Positions 1 through 11,047 of a stretch of DNA of 64,000 nt are shown piece after piece; position 1 is the first letter of the stretch; each line of letters opens with the position of its first letter. The stretch lies in the NCBI RefSeq assembly GCF_029227915.1, contig NC_079889.1, positions 8,248,001-8,312,000 of the forward strand, read 5' to 3'. A model generated the notes under the pieces. It searched no databases and had not been told where the DNA came from. It worked only from the letters and a program-made list of their open reading frames with translations. The translations under genes were made by a program, and so were the position numbers. The stretch is from Hydractinia symbiolongicarpus (Eukaryota; Cnidaria; Hydrozoa; Anthoathecata; Hydractiniidae).

Positions 1-779
1 TTTATGGTTTATTAACCTAATTTCTAAATCTCCTTGGTGGAGTTCTTTTCCCAGATATTAACCAGCTAAATGGTCAATATATATAGTTTATAATATGGCT
101 TTTCAGAAAGCAAAAACAAAAGCACGCATTAACTGTCCTTTGTTATGTTAAAAAAATATTGAATTCAACATTTCATAGTATATAAGTGAAATAGTAGTTG
201 CATTATATATGACGACTTTAAAATGGCTGTTCTTGTGGTGTCGTGTTGATCAGGACATCTTGGTTATGAGATTTTTCCTGAGATCCACAAGCGCACTGGC
301 ATAAAATCACTACACTCGACGGCGTTGTTCTTCAATCGTCGTGTTTTGTAGGGTGTCTTTTATTTTCGATGGAACGCTACTACAGTGGACTTTGCAACCT
401 GATGCTTTACTTCCTTTTCAGCGCACTGGATCTCAGATGCAGATTGAAAAAGCTTTTTGCCTAGTTGAAGTTTAATTATTAAAATCTTTCCTGTTTTTGA
501 AGCCATGACTGACTGCCTTTTCATTGTTTGTCACTACCTTTCTTAGCCCTGGGCACTGTGTCAGTAGGTAAAAGCAACAACGATACGATTTGCAGTTAAC
601 GACTCTTCTTTTTCCAACGTTTAACAAAAGTTATTGGTTTTGGTGGATGGTGTCAATGAATGTGGCTAGTGTATTGCAGGAGGCATAGGATGCTTACTGA
701 AGGGCCCGCACCAGATCCCAAGCATAAGTGAATTTCACCAATCCCTCATATTAACAGCAAGAATGGATTAATTTACGCT
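1..779. other. Unassigned AT-rich sequence, no gene recognised
   Basis: No open frame of useful length and no family motif that I recognise. The minus strand around 290-470 has a short stretch that could be decayed coding sequence, but I cannot assign it. The left end of the decayed hAT element that starts near 780 may lie in here or outside the window. Confidence 0.3.
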
Positions 780-1755
780 AAAACCCCGCTCAACTGAAAG
801 CTTGACCATGACTTAAGGTGAAGATAATTCTCAATGCTACGGACAAATTTTTGTACTTTTAAGCCTTTAGTATGCTAAAATAAAAGATGTCCAACCTTTT
901 CCTCTGACGATCAAAGCTTTTAAACTTATCATTTAAGAGGTGTAGTTCATTCGACAGAAGATCTTAATTTTCACTTAAAACATTATCACATACTGGTGTA
1001 GTTAATATATCCAACTTCATTAAATGTGAAAGCAGTATTTTGATATTGCTCTTTAAAGAATAAATAGACTCACTAATCATGACTTCAGGATCAAATACAA
1101 GAGAAGTACGAACAACAACTGTTCCAAATATTTTACCAATAGTTTTTCAACAAAATTGAATACATTATTCCTGAATTCTGTTATAGCTGTTGAGTCAATA
1201 GCATATTGAGATTTTAAATAAGTAATTATTTTTTAGCAGCGAATCCAACATCAATATTCTTTCCTTTTAAAATATTGGACTTCTTTCTGATGTCAGTATT
1301 TTTTAAATTAGTATCAGGGCAATCATCAATAATTTTAGATTTTATAACTAATCTGTTTACAAAGGATAATCAACAGCAATTTTAAGATTCAAGTAGCTTT
1401 TAGATGAAGAACGTTTTTATTTGACTAAGTCATCCCAAAACTTGTATAATTGAATAATACTAGCCAATATCACTAGTAAACGAATCTTCGACTTGCTTAT
1501 CTTTTACCCACCTACAAAATAGAAAAAGTAAAAGAACATAAAATAAATTCACTATTAAAACTTAATAATGCATTTTTTAATTGAGTATTTTTAATTTTAA
1601 CATATTTTTTTGAGTTTTAGTTTGAGCTTTGTTAAATTACCTTTAGGCACAAAAGAACAATGGATATATGAGGGATCCAGTTACACTTAACATAATCTTG
1701 ACGTCTTGCAGGAATGTCATGAAGTATCTGAAAAGCACCTTTTAGAACCGCCCCC
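780..1755 (-). pseudogene. Decayed hAT-type transposase, C-terminal half
   Basis: This is a broken relative of the intact hAT transposase at 19942-22570. The end of exon 1 reads FQILHDIPARRQDY, against YQILHDTPARRDDY in the intact copy. An acceptor-like TAG followed by GTGGGT near 1512 matches the intact exon 2 start, so the intron position is conserved. Exon 2 is full of stops and indels. The stretch at 785-825 still matches the SHGQASVERSFS part of the family, where hAT proteins carry a conserved Glu. The N-terminal BED finger and first catalytic region are absent and replaced by Rep sequence on the same strand. Confidence 0.7.
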
Positions 1756-2454
1756 ACCCATGCATACTTGTCGTTTAATTTCAAAGGCTTAAGGATAAAT
1801 GCTTTTGCACAATTTGTTGGGCAAACTATCATGAGATTGCGCCATTTACCATGACTCTTTACCAACAGATCTTTTATGTACCCGGCAAATGTGTGGGGGC
1901 TGATTGAGTTGTGCTCCAGAAGAAATCGCAGACGCAAGTCATATACAATTATTAGGACAGCTCTGCTGTACAGCCTGGAAAATCATCTCCATGCGGCTTG
2001 TGTTTTCCCTTTGCATTTGTCTTGCTGCACATTTCATCGTCCACGTTTTATCAATTAATTCACCTATGTTTTTCTCTGCTCTCGAGAACAAAAAAAACAG
2101 CAAGTTGAAAGTTGTCTTGTGACTTTCTATATTCTGCCATGGCATAAAGTTCAGTTATGTTGTGTGTCGGTGTTTGGACTTTAACAGATTTGGGGGATTC
2201 ACCGGTATGTACACTGCTTTGCGCTTGCGACGGCACGCACTTATGCACGCTTTTGTTTGTGGTGAACCGACATCAATAAAATCAGGGTGGCCAGGACTAT
2301 GGTCAACTTCTATGGGCAACTTCTTTACATGTATAGCGATACAAAGATACATAATGATCAAGACAATCAGAAAAGTGAAGGACCACTCCATATTTTTTGC
2401 TCGAAAGACCGTTTAACGCTTATCCATTTCTTAACACCACTCAACTTTAATGCA

Positions 2455-3736
2455 CAGTGATAATAGACCAATATCTGTTATTCCAGCTATATCCAAGGTG
2501 ATTGAAAAAGTTGTGCATGAACAATTGACTGCATATCTGGAAAGTAACAATTTAATAAACAACAAGCAGTTCGGTTTCAGGCCTCGTCGCTCAACTGAAC
2601 TGGCTGCAACAATCTTTATCGACACTGTGAAATTGAAGGTTAACGATGGCAAAATGGTCGGTGCCGTATTTTTAGACCTCACAAAAGCATTCGACATGTT
2701 AAGTCATGGTAAACTACTGTCAAAATTAGGCAGTTTTGGAATTGTTGGAGACGAACACGAGTGGTTCACAGACTATTTGTTTGGTAGATTTCAGCAAGTT
2801 CAATACAAAAATTCTTTGTCTGATGAACATCCAGTCAATAGTGGAGTACCACAAGGGTCAATTTTGGGCCCACTACTATTTATTATGTTTTTCAATGATC
2901 TTTGTACCGTAGTGAAACACTCTGAAGTAGTCAAATATGCAGACGATACTGTTTTATTTGTTGCTGGTAAGGACTTAGAGATCATAGAAACCCGTCTTTT
3001 ATCCGACATGAATTGTGTACTTGCATGGTGTTTGGAAAATGAATTAATTTTAAATCTTGGAGCAGGAAAAACTGAAGCAATGTTATTTGGTTCGAAAAAT
3101 AACCTCTCTAAACAAAACAGCTCATTAAACGTAACTTAAGGCTACCAAACTGTGAGGGTAACATCCACGTATAAATATCTTGGTGTACTTATCGAACCAT
3201 CATTGAATTTGAGCAGCAACTTTGATTTAACGTATCAAAAAGCTTCCGGTAGATTACGTTTACTATATCGCATTCGACCGCTGATTACAGATAAAGCTGC
3301 ATTGGCAATTTTTGAAACAATGATTCAACCAGTATTAACATAATGCGGATTTGTTCACCTTAAGAATTCTCAGACACAACTACTCAAACTCCAATCTTTA
3401 CATAGACGAGCAACTTCAATTATTGGAAATCAATTCTTGACACCACCTGATACTGTCAATATGATAGAAATGCGAGCTTGTAATTTCATTCGCCGTTGCT
3501 TGGACAACGATGGGTGTGAAAATTTTAAAAATTACTTCACAAAAACAAACCACACAAGAAACACACGTAACAACAGAAATAGCTTGAAATTACCTAATCT
3601 TCGTTTGGAATATGCTCGTGGATCTTTCTGTTACACTGGAGCACATATTTACAATACACTCCCGTTGGACATTAGAAAATGTGAATCATACAATATTTTT
3701 AAGTCGCAACTGAGAGAATATTATCTGCGTATTTAG
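2455..3736 (+). pseudogene. LINE ORF2 fragment: reverse transcriptase and C-terminal region
   Basis: One frame carries the family in order: DNRPISVIPAISKVIEK, GFRPRRSTE, FLDLTKAFD (first catalytic Asp), SGVPQGSILGPLLF, KYADDTVLF (the YADD active site), then the Y-KYLGV block and a C-terminal segment with NSLKLPNLRLEYARG and YNTLPLDIRK. Two in-frame stops (3137-3139 and 3341-3343) interrupt it. All pieces stay in the same frame, so decay is by point mutation. No endonuclease domain is present because the 5' end is missing. The clade call is from motif style only. Confidence 0.85.
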
Positions 3737-4020
3737 TCTTTTTTATGGCTTTTTGTTTGTTTTTTGTTTTTTCGTCTTGATCAACTCATTTTTCTAGTGT
3801 GGTATTTTGATTTTTAGCCTTTTGTCTGTGTGTTTTTTGCAGTTTATATATTTTATACTCACCGTTTTTATTGTACATTTACATTTTCTTGTTTTATTGT
3901 TACTAATATTTTTTTTATCCTATTTATTCCAAGGACCCATGTTGATAACAGACTTTATAATGTCTGAAATGGCCATCCTTGTAAAACATTCGTGAAATAA
4001 ATAAATAAATAAATAAATAA
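2455..4020 (+). mobile_element. 5'-truncated LINE (jockey/CR1/L2-like non-LTR retrotransposon)
   Basis: A reverse-transcriptase fragment ends in an (AAAT)n-type tail at 3994-4020. The bases AATGCA lie at both edges (2449-2454 and 4019-4024), giving a target duplication of about 4-6 bp. Only the 3' 1.57 kb of the element is present, as expected for target-primed insertion. It sits inside, and antisense to, the decayed Rep gene. Confidence 0.85.
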
Positions 4021-4324
4021 TGCAATCCTCCATCGCGGTGCAGTTCTTTACTACAGACCCAATAGTCAACTTTCACTTTTCCAGTTCCCGCCTCAAAATC
4101 TTCTGCAAGGGACCTCCCAAAAGATTCCCTTGTTGGAAATTTTTCTAAGTCTGCCGGTGAATAGGTCACCAAATACTGTCGCTTGCCAATATTTGTATTG
4201 GGTTCAACTAAAACTAAATCTTCAAACCAATCATTACTCATATCTATATAAAAAAATAAATAATATGGCAATATTAAACAAAAATTTGTCTTTATTTTTA
4301 AACTAAGCTAAACACTGAATAATA

Positions 4325-4466
4325 CTACCTCATATAAAAATATAAAATTCCCTGAGTTTTCCAGGTAAAGTGTCTTAATTCTTAAAATTCCCTGAGTTTT
4401 CCAGGTTTTCCCTGAGTATCCTTGAAAACACCTGTTTTTCCAGATTTTCCAGGGTATGTCTAAACC
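4325..4466 (-). repeat. hAT-type terminal repeat remnant
   Basis: Short units reading TTCCCTGAGTTTTCCAGG repeat here and closely resemble the right terminal region of the complete hAT element at 22910-23056. This is probably the 5' terminal region of the decayed hAT/Rep chimera to its left. Confidence 0.5.
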
Positions 4467-5145
4467 AACTAACATTTATATTTCGTAAATTTGAAAAAAA
4501 TGATGACATTATTACGTATTCTGTCGACATGTACTCTTTTAGAGAATAAAAAACAAACATTAATAAATAATTTGTTCATGTTTCTTTCAAAAGTCTAAAA
4601 ATATAATATTGTAATGGTGAAAATCAAACGGTATAACTTGTATTTTTGCAATTAAGCTAATGGCGGATTTTTGGTATGTTAAAGTAGACAAAATTACGCT
4701 TCCAATGGTACCAAATTTATCCTTATTTTGGGGCAAGCTTTAATAGACTATTAAGAGATAATGCTACGTAATATACGCTCACTCCGTGACCACGCGTTGT
4801 TGGTGTGAAGACGACATGCCCATTCAAGATAAACCCATGTTAGCTTTACACGAATATAGAAAGTTCGTGTAAAATAAGTCAACAGCAGACTGATTCGACA
4901 ACTAGTCTAGTCATTCGACGAGTCGAAATACCACTCAATAACTTTCGACTTCAATTGTCGAATAAAGGTTATTCGCATTACAAAACTAAGAAAATCCATC
5001 ACTGCAAGAATTTGGATATAATGACAATATCATACATTCATCTAAACCATCCGATCTATTTCAGGAAATTGCCGCAATGACGACCCTACACTTGATAAAA
5101 TTGACGTTGAGATTTTGCCATGCCATCTCAGGAAGAAGTAATTAT
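4467..5145. other. Non-coding, no feature recognised
   Basis: AT-rich sequence with no open frame and no recognised element ends, between the hAT/Rep chimera and the candidate BEL/Pao LTR. Confidence 0.3.
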
Positions 5146-5354
5146 TGTAAAAAATCTGTTTTTCTCTGATTAAGTTATTGAACAACAAGAAATAAAACCA
5201 CGAGGTAATTCATAAATAAATACGTCTTACTAGAGGACTGTATAAATCTAAAAAACAACAAGAACTCAAAAATGCAAAGAGCGTGCGTAACTGTACAAAA
5301 ATAAGAACCCGTCAACATATAAAGCACGTGCGTAAAACTTAATAATCTTTAACA
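5146..5354 (-). repeat. Candidate 3' LTR of the BEL/Pao element
   Basis: A stretch of about 209 bp opens with TGTAAAAAA and closes with TTTAACA, so it has TG...CA ends on either strand. On the minus strand it directly follows a purine-rich GGGGG tract at 5355-5359, downstream of the BEL/Pao C-terminal coding remnant, which is where a 3' LTR should lie. No matching 5' LTR is visible, because the gag end is truncated near 17936. That leaves this call unconfirmed. Confidence 0.4.
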
Positions 5355-5481
5355 CCCCCGTGACGCTAGTCACTTTGTTGGTTCGCGAAACGTTGTTTAA
5401 ACTCCCCCAAAATTGCCGCAGTTCGTTTGGGGCGACCTAACATGTTGTTTTCGTCTTCGTCTGCTTCTTCGTTCATTTCGT

Positions 5482-5825
5482 TTACAATCGATTTATTGGA
5501 CGATTCACTATTGTTCCGGTTCGTCCTAGCTTGACTTGTGCAACACGTACTTTGTCATCGCTTCCAGGAACCAACTTAACCACTCTACCCAATTTCCACA
5601 TGTGTCTAGGTAACTTATCATCATACACAATAACAACGTCTCCCTCACTAATCTTTTCGGCACCACCTCCGATACGCAATTCACACTGACGTAAAGATAA
5701 CAAATATTCTTGAGACCAACGCTTCCAAAAATGGTCCAGCATTGCCTGGAACATACGTCTCCGTCCTTTAAATTCCGAATCATGTGCTACACTCCAGTCG
5801 TCTACCTTACAACAAGTGGAGGCCA
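5482..5825 (-). pseudogene. BEL/Pao polyprotein, C-terminal piece
   Basis: The frame reads MLDHFWKRWSQEYLLSLRQ, then GDVVIVYDDKLPRHMWKLG, then VVKLVPGSDDKVRVAQVK and NRPINRL before the stop. This is the conserved domain at the end of BEL/Pao integrases. Its upstream part resumes at 13445, nearly 8 kb away, because a USP gene, repeat R1 and a DNA transposon were inserted between them. Near 5825 the frame runs into foreign sequence. Confidence 0.8.
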
Positions 5826-6913
5826 ACTGTGGATAAAAGTCACTCACACCCGGACCCAGAACCGCCTACCAACAGCACTCCAGCAAAACCAACTCATGCT
5901 GGTCTGATTAATAAAGGGAATACATGCTATGCTAATTCTATCCTGCAAGCATTATCTGTAACTCCTGCACTTTGGTCACAAAGTGCATCGGAGTCCTCTT
6001 TTGTTTCCCCCCTGGCCAAGTCCGTCTTGCTGACTATGTCTCTGTTGTCTAAATTCACCTCAGTTATAGACCCTTCCGCCTTTCTTCGAGCGTTACAACG
6101 TAAGATGTCCAATGCTAGGAACAACCCATTCAATATTAACACACAGCAGGATGTTCCTGAGATTCTACCTCATGTATTAAACGAGTTGACAGGGCCATCA
6201 GTTAGCGTTATCAATATTATTACCAACAAAGTAACTACAACAATATCTTGTAATTCATGCCTCTTGTCTTCCAGTAGGGAGGAAAGTATGTCCATTCTGC
6301 CACTTCGTTTCAAACAACATAACAGGCTCCATTAAAGCTTTTTTGCAACCAGAATATATGTCTGGAAATGACAGATGGATGTGCCCACAGTGCTCTACCC
6401 TTCAAGACAGTACCCGGGAAACTGTCTTCTCTGCCACTTCCTGTTTCCAACAACATAACAGGCTCCATTAAAGCTTTTTTGCAACCAGAATATATGTCTG
6501 GAAAGGACAGATGGATGTGCCCACAGTGCTCTACCCTTCAAGACAGTACCCGGGAAACTGTCTTCACCCAGTGTGGCGATATACTGATCATCCAACTGAA
6601 AAGGTTTAACTGTATCCAAGGAAGATTTGTGAAAAATAATAAATTTGTTTCTTGCCTCGCCCAACGTCACGACACCCTAAAAGTTTATTCCCATCCTGCG
6701 GAGGATATATCATTCACAAACCAATATAAATTATCCGCCACTATTAATCATTCAGGCACACTGGCGGCTGGTCACTATTGGGCTTTCATAAGAGATCAGG
6801 GTGTTAATACATGGTTAAAATGTGATGATAGGGCAGTGATTAGTGTCAAGCCATCTGATCCAGATAACTCCACAGTGTATGTGTTATTTTTTGTCAAAAT
6901 TTATATAGTGTGA
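5784..6913 (+). pseudogene. USP-family deubiquitinase (ubiquitin carboxyl-terminal hydrolase), broken
   Basis: Ubiquitin-specific proteases are papain-fold cysteine proteases that remove ubiquitin from proteins. The Cys box GLINKGNTCYANSILQAL (near 5903-5956) holds the catalytic Cys. The His box GHYWAFI and a following CDD lie near 6770-6825, and QLKRFNCIQG near 6594-6623 is the usual beta-strand motif. A tandem duplication of about 136 bp (6294-6565) shifts the frame and causes a stop at 6333, so the protein is split in two. The start is uncertain: the first 60 or so bases overlap the BEL/Pao C-terminal remnant on the other strand. The gene ends 23 bp before repeat R1, so it may belong to the element that R1 terminates. 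I do not recognise a host orthologue. Confidence 0.8.
6294..6565 (+). repeat. Tandem duplication of about 136 bp inside the USP gene
   Basis: Two adjacent copies (about 6294-6429 and 6430-6565) share the phrase AACAACATAACAGGCTCC at 6313 and 6449, and end in ACTGTCTTC at 6421 and 6557. The offset of 136 is not a multiple of three, so the duplication destroys the frame. The few mismatches suggest it is not brand new. Confidence 0.9.
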
Positions 6914-6935
6914 ATTCGCACTAAAACGGGAGTAC

Positions 6936-7403
6936 ATTATATCAAAAGGGGGAGGGATCTCTTTTTCCTAGCGGTTTGAAATTACCCCTGCTGTGTGTTT
7001 TACATACAGTTTACCGTTATTCACGAGTTCGCTCACTCGCCGCTTTCCTAGAAAGCAATTATAAGAAGCTTAGCAAGGGGGCTTGGCAATTGCCTTGTCT
7101 TTGGGTGTAACGACCCCACTTATAACCCCAGTTCTGTAGGGAGGCTAAGTTGGCTCACTTAGTCTACAGGGTTAACGATCCTGCTATATCTGATGTTACG
7201 AAGAAGCTATATAAGGGGTTTTCATTTCTATCTTTCTTGTTTCCGTGACTTTACATCCACGTTCATTACTCCACTGTCTTCAGGCTGGTCCTGACTTACG
7301 GCTGGTCCGAAGCAAATGGCTGGTCCAAAGCGACAACTACCCGTGTAAGGCTGAGTGTTGGGATCCCGTAACACATGTGGAAAGCTACTGCTAGGTTCAC
7401 AAG
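6936..7403 (+). repeat. Repeat R1, copy a, left part
   Basis: This matches the reverse complement of 16912-17726, including a purine run CAAAAGGGGGAGGG at its left end and TGTAAGGCTGAGTGTTGGGA near 7347. It is interrupted at 7403 by the DNA transposon and resumes at 13120. R1 has no coding potential. The purine run after the USP gene looks like a polypurine tract, but the repeat lacks TG...CA ends, so calling it an LTR would be a guess. Confidence 0.7.
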
Positions 7404-7453
7404 TATGGGGTTAGATAGCGGACAAATTTAATATGTCAAATTGATAAGTCAAT
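7404..7453 (+). repeat. Left terminal inverted repeat
   Basis: Pairs with 13070-13119. Beyond it, subterminal blocks rich in TCAAATTGA and TCAATTTGA occur at both ends (7430-7560 and 12950-13100), plausibly transposase-binding sites. Confidence 0.85.
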
Positions 7454-7738
7454 TTATCCAATTGACATTCGATTCATCAAATTAAAATGTCTATTCCCAT
7501 ATAATCAGTCGTCAAATTGGAAGTTGAGATAACAAATCTAGACTGCTTTTGAGACATTTCGAAGAATTATAAAGTCGTCAACTTAAACTATCAATAGAAT
7601 TCTTTGACTCTCAAAGTCACGTGTAACTTTCAGCCAAGGTCAGTTTTGATAATCTGACTTCACAGCCTACTACGTATTCTGGTCTGTGGTTTGTACGTGC
7701 TCTCCTAAACCTCCACCTTTGTGTTTAAAGTTAGTAAA

Positions 7739-10560
7739 ATGGCGGAAGCGGGAAAGGCCACAACAAACCAAAACGCAAGTTGCTTAGACTTCATTGAGAC
7801 TTTCTTGCATTACTGCAGAGAGCAAGAGAGCAGGAACAATTACGATCCCAGGAAAAAACGAACGATTCTTCCTCGCCTACTAGTAATATAAACACGGAAA
7901 ATGGAGCAAAAGATTGGGCCCACTCAGCAGGGCAGGATTTTTTGAAGGCCTTTCTAAACAGAGCAAACCCAAATTCTGGAAGAGTATTGCAAACATACAT
8001 GCCTAATGTTAATAGAACTTCTGGGAACACATCATCAAGAAGTGCACGAAACTATGTACCGTATACAAAGAGCCGACCGTTGAGATTTCCACAAACTTGG
8101 ACACACGACTTTATATGTCTGAGTAAAAGGAATGATGAATACACTCCTACACAAACAGAGCTTGGTACTCTGCGTATGGCAGGGCTTGGAAAAAAGAAAA
8201 TTGTTTTTAAAAACAAATATGGTGATCATCAACACATTCAGGAAACATTGGAAGGTTATTTTCCAAGGTAAGTTTTACATATTTTGTGCAGGGGATCCCA
8301 TAATAATCAATAAGTGGTGGCATGCAAGGAAGATAAAATAAAATGAAGGGACATTTTAAAAAAGAAAACGAAATTACGAAAAAGTAATAAACTGCTGAGC
8401 ATAACAAACAATTGGCTAAGAAAAGGGTTGGATAAGAATAGCTAAAAAGGCTCTTACTATGCTAGAAAAATTAAGACTAAATATGAACATAGCTAGCTAC
8501 GTAAACATATTTTATTTGCTGAAAAATTATAGAAGAATTCAAACCCTCAAAATATCAATAGTTCTTGCATTGTATATGTATAGGTTGAAGTGTCAAGACG
8601 GAGCGTTTCTATTTGCTAAAGCTGACTCAGGTGGTTGGGGCTTCGAAAATTATGCAAAATTGTATGTCCTACAGTTGGCTATGACGTTCAATATTTAAAA
8701 GGAGAAGTTCGGTCATCATGTGTTTACATTATCCCACTGAACACTGATATTGATGTCACGCCAGTTACCATCAATGATTTGTCAACAGAACCCTGTAATA
8801 TTGCAGAATGCAAGTGCTCACATTGTGGCGTAATTGTGCCTTTAACAGAATTTGAAAACCATAAAGAACAATGTATGTCAGAGGATGTGGCTGGGATATC
8901 AAGTACTAGCAATGCTGATTCTGATATTACAGGTTAGTTAGTGTTGTGTATTGTTTTCTTTTGCCTCTGTTAATCATGACAAAACCACCCCCATAAAAAG
9001 GAAACAAGCGAAACATCTATGTATTTTCATTCGTGTTATTGATTCTTCTTTTTATTCATAAAAGCCATTTTTTTCATTTATTTTTATTCATAATAGAAGT
9101 AGACATTTCAGGAGATCCTTGAAATATGTTTTTTATCTTCAATAGGTCATGGAAATGATCATGTCCATCGTGACCAAGCAATTCTTCTTAAATTGATGAG
9201 CATATTCCCAGATGAAAAATTTTCTGTTCTCCAGGAGGAAGCCAATAGAGGAAGCAGTCGACTCTGTGCTACGTGTAGTATCACCAGACATTGAATGTAC
9301 AAAGACAGTTAGTATGAAGCAACGTTCTTCAGATTGTGCTACCAGTTCTAAGTCACCAGGAAATGAAACAAAGTGTTTTGAAACAATACACAACCTTATC
9401 AAAGCTTTTAAATGTCAAGTCAATCCAGAAGTAGAACTTCTTTATGTCGACAGAGAAGAGTTGTGGCGAACTGCATTATCTTTTTATAAGAAAGCGATAA
9501 AACGACCAAGTGTTTTAAAAAAACAGTTTGAGGTATAAAACTTATATATATACCTAATTACTTTAATACTGTTATATACTATTCGAATTTCAATTTCATG
9601 TGAATCTATTTTTCACTATTTTTCTTTACAGGTCCAATTTACAAGTGCAACTGGTGAAGGTAACAGTTGAATTACTCTTCAAAGAATTTCAGAACCGTTC
9701 ATTGGAAGGTGAAGTTCCACTGGTGGTCCCAAGACGTTCAGACAGCATTACTTACCTTATCCTTGGGATGGCGATTGGACATTCAGTTCTTCATGGGGGT
9801 CCAGGCTTTCACTGTTTTCAGCCATGGGTTTATGACTTAATTGTTGGAATGGATTTTGACCAGATCATTAACCAAATAAATATTGAAGATATCCCCAAGG
9901 CATGCTGGCTCAACAGGATTATTAGATTTTGTGAATGCTTTGGACAATGCAACATCACAGAAAGAGCTTGATGAAATTGTAGATAAATATATCTTGATAT
10001 TAAATTTTTCGAGATGGGACCAAAGTGTTGCAGTAACTACAGCTAATAGACAATCGCTAATCAGTGAGCTGTTAATGGAAGAACTTATTCGTCAAAGGCA
10101 GAGTCAAATCAAATCAATTCAAGAAGGATTAGATCTTACTGGATTCCTAGCTTTTATCAAGGCTAATGTGTCTAGGTGTCGACAAATTTTTGTGTATTCT
10201 AAGAACAATGGACTTACTCCAATGGAGTTCCTACAAGTTGTAAAAACCGACAACAACGATTATTATGAGAAGAAACAAGCATTTGATTTTTTTTCGAAAA
10301 TTATTACTGATAGTTCAGAAAAATACATATCAGCTGTTCTAAAGTTTATCACAGGCCATTCACTTGTACCACCGTGGGGTTTGGGTTCCCCCATCACAGT
10401 TAAGTATTTAGATGATGATGATGCTCATATATATCCGAAGACCATGTCTTGTTTCAATATACTGTACCTGCCAACTGTACACACAACTCAACAGAAATTT
10501 GGAGAACACTTTGAGAAAGCCATTGCTATTGAAGGTGTAGGTTTTAGTGACAATAAATAG
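7739..10560 (+). pseudogene. HECT-domain ubiquitin-ligase-like gene carried by the transposon
   Basis: This is a four-exon gene by sequence reading, with donor/acceptor pairs near 8268/8630, 8933/9145 and 9533/9631. Exon 1 encodes a Gln/Glu-rich helix and a linker. Exon 2 has a CSHCGVIVPLTEFENHKEQC finger-like unit. Exon 3 holds a helical, CUE-like stretch ending in EEAVDSVLRVV. Exon 4 has the HECT N-lobe (LGMAIGHSVLHGGPGFHCF) and the C-lobe, with the catalytic Cys in TMSCFNILYLP (codon 10450-10452). HECT ligases pass ubiquitin from an E2 through this Cys to a substrate. Frameshifts near 7825, 8660, 9236, 9660 and 9900 break the frame, so the copy is dead. The carboxy half from 9883 is a clean 225-codon frame. 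Confidence 0.75.
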
Positions 10561-11047
10561 ATTTGACATTGGTTTTAGTTGCTGACTGTTTTGTTATTTG
10601 AAGTGACTTTTATATTTTACTTCTTATACCTTAAGAAATTTTTGTGGGAAGAAATTATTTCAAAAGTTGCTTTTAAAGTTCCTCATCTACAAAACTTATT
10701 ACACAAATTACATGTATACTCAGGCTGCAGAATGTTCTTCCCACAATAATTTTTTACCTTCAGGTACAATTTATGTTGCTTTTTGAAATTTTGCATAAAT
10801 AAACATTTAATGAGAGAAATTATTAAAAAATTCACCAAGACAGCGTTTTATCACATTCAAAAAGAGCATACAGTTTCCTTGTGAGTTCTTAGAAGCAAAA
10901 GAGTTATTAACGCGCAGAAATAACATCATTTCCATGTAGGTGGATATATATTTTATGAAATGGTAATTTTTTACGTTATGTTATGCATTATAAGCTTGAA
11001 ACAAATGTCTTTTTTATATTTTTTCCGTGTGACGAAGATTGAAATTT
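10561..11047. other. Spacer between convergent transposon genes
   Basis: AT-rich and non-coding. It holds a pair of roughly matching inverted words (TTTGTGGGAAGAA near 10642 and TTCTTCCCACAATAA near 10735) that could form a hairpin between the 3' ends of the two genes. Nothing else is recognised. Confidence 0.4.

Larger units (their letters stand above)
1750..4245 (-). pseudogene. Decayed Rep (HUH endonuclease plus helicase), split by a LINE
   Basis: This gene is homologous to the Rep of the array at 24649-64000. The N-terminal piece (about 4240-4021) has HUH motif I as YLVTYSPAD and the start of motif II. After the LINE insertion the gene resumes at about 2448. The region with DHSPGHPDFIDVGSPQTK is at about 2330-2260, the WTMK to QRENTSRMEM stretch at 2050-1985, and a P-loop reading CPTNCAKA, with the usual G and S lost, at about 1830-1805. 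It then fuses to hAT sequence just after YAWVG near 1750, so the last quarter of Rep (Walker B onward) is missing. Several frameshifts and stops make it non-functional. The Rep ancestry is clear; when and how the fusion formed is inference. Confidence 0.75.

Noticed and set aside
3994-4020. Stand-alone AAAT microsatellite
   Set aside because: It sits at the 3' end of the LINE next to the target duplication and is the LINE tail.
6936-7403. R1 as an LTR with polypurine tract
   Set aside because: The purine run is present in the copy within gag too, and the repeat lacks TG...CA borders; evidence is insufficient.
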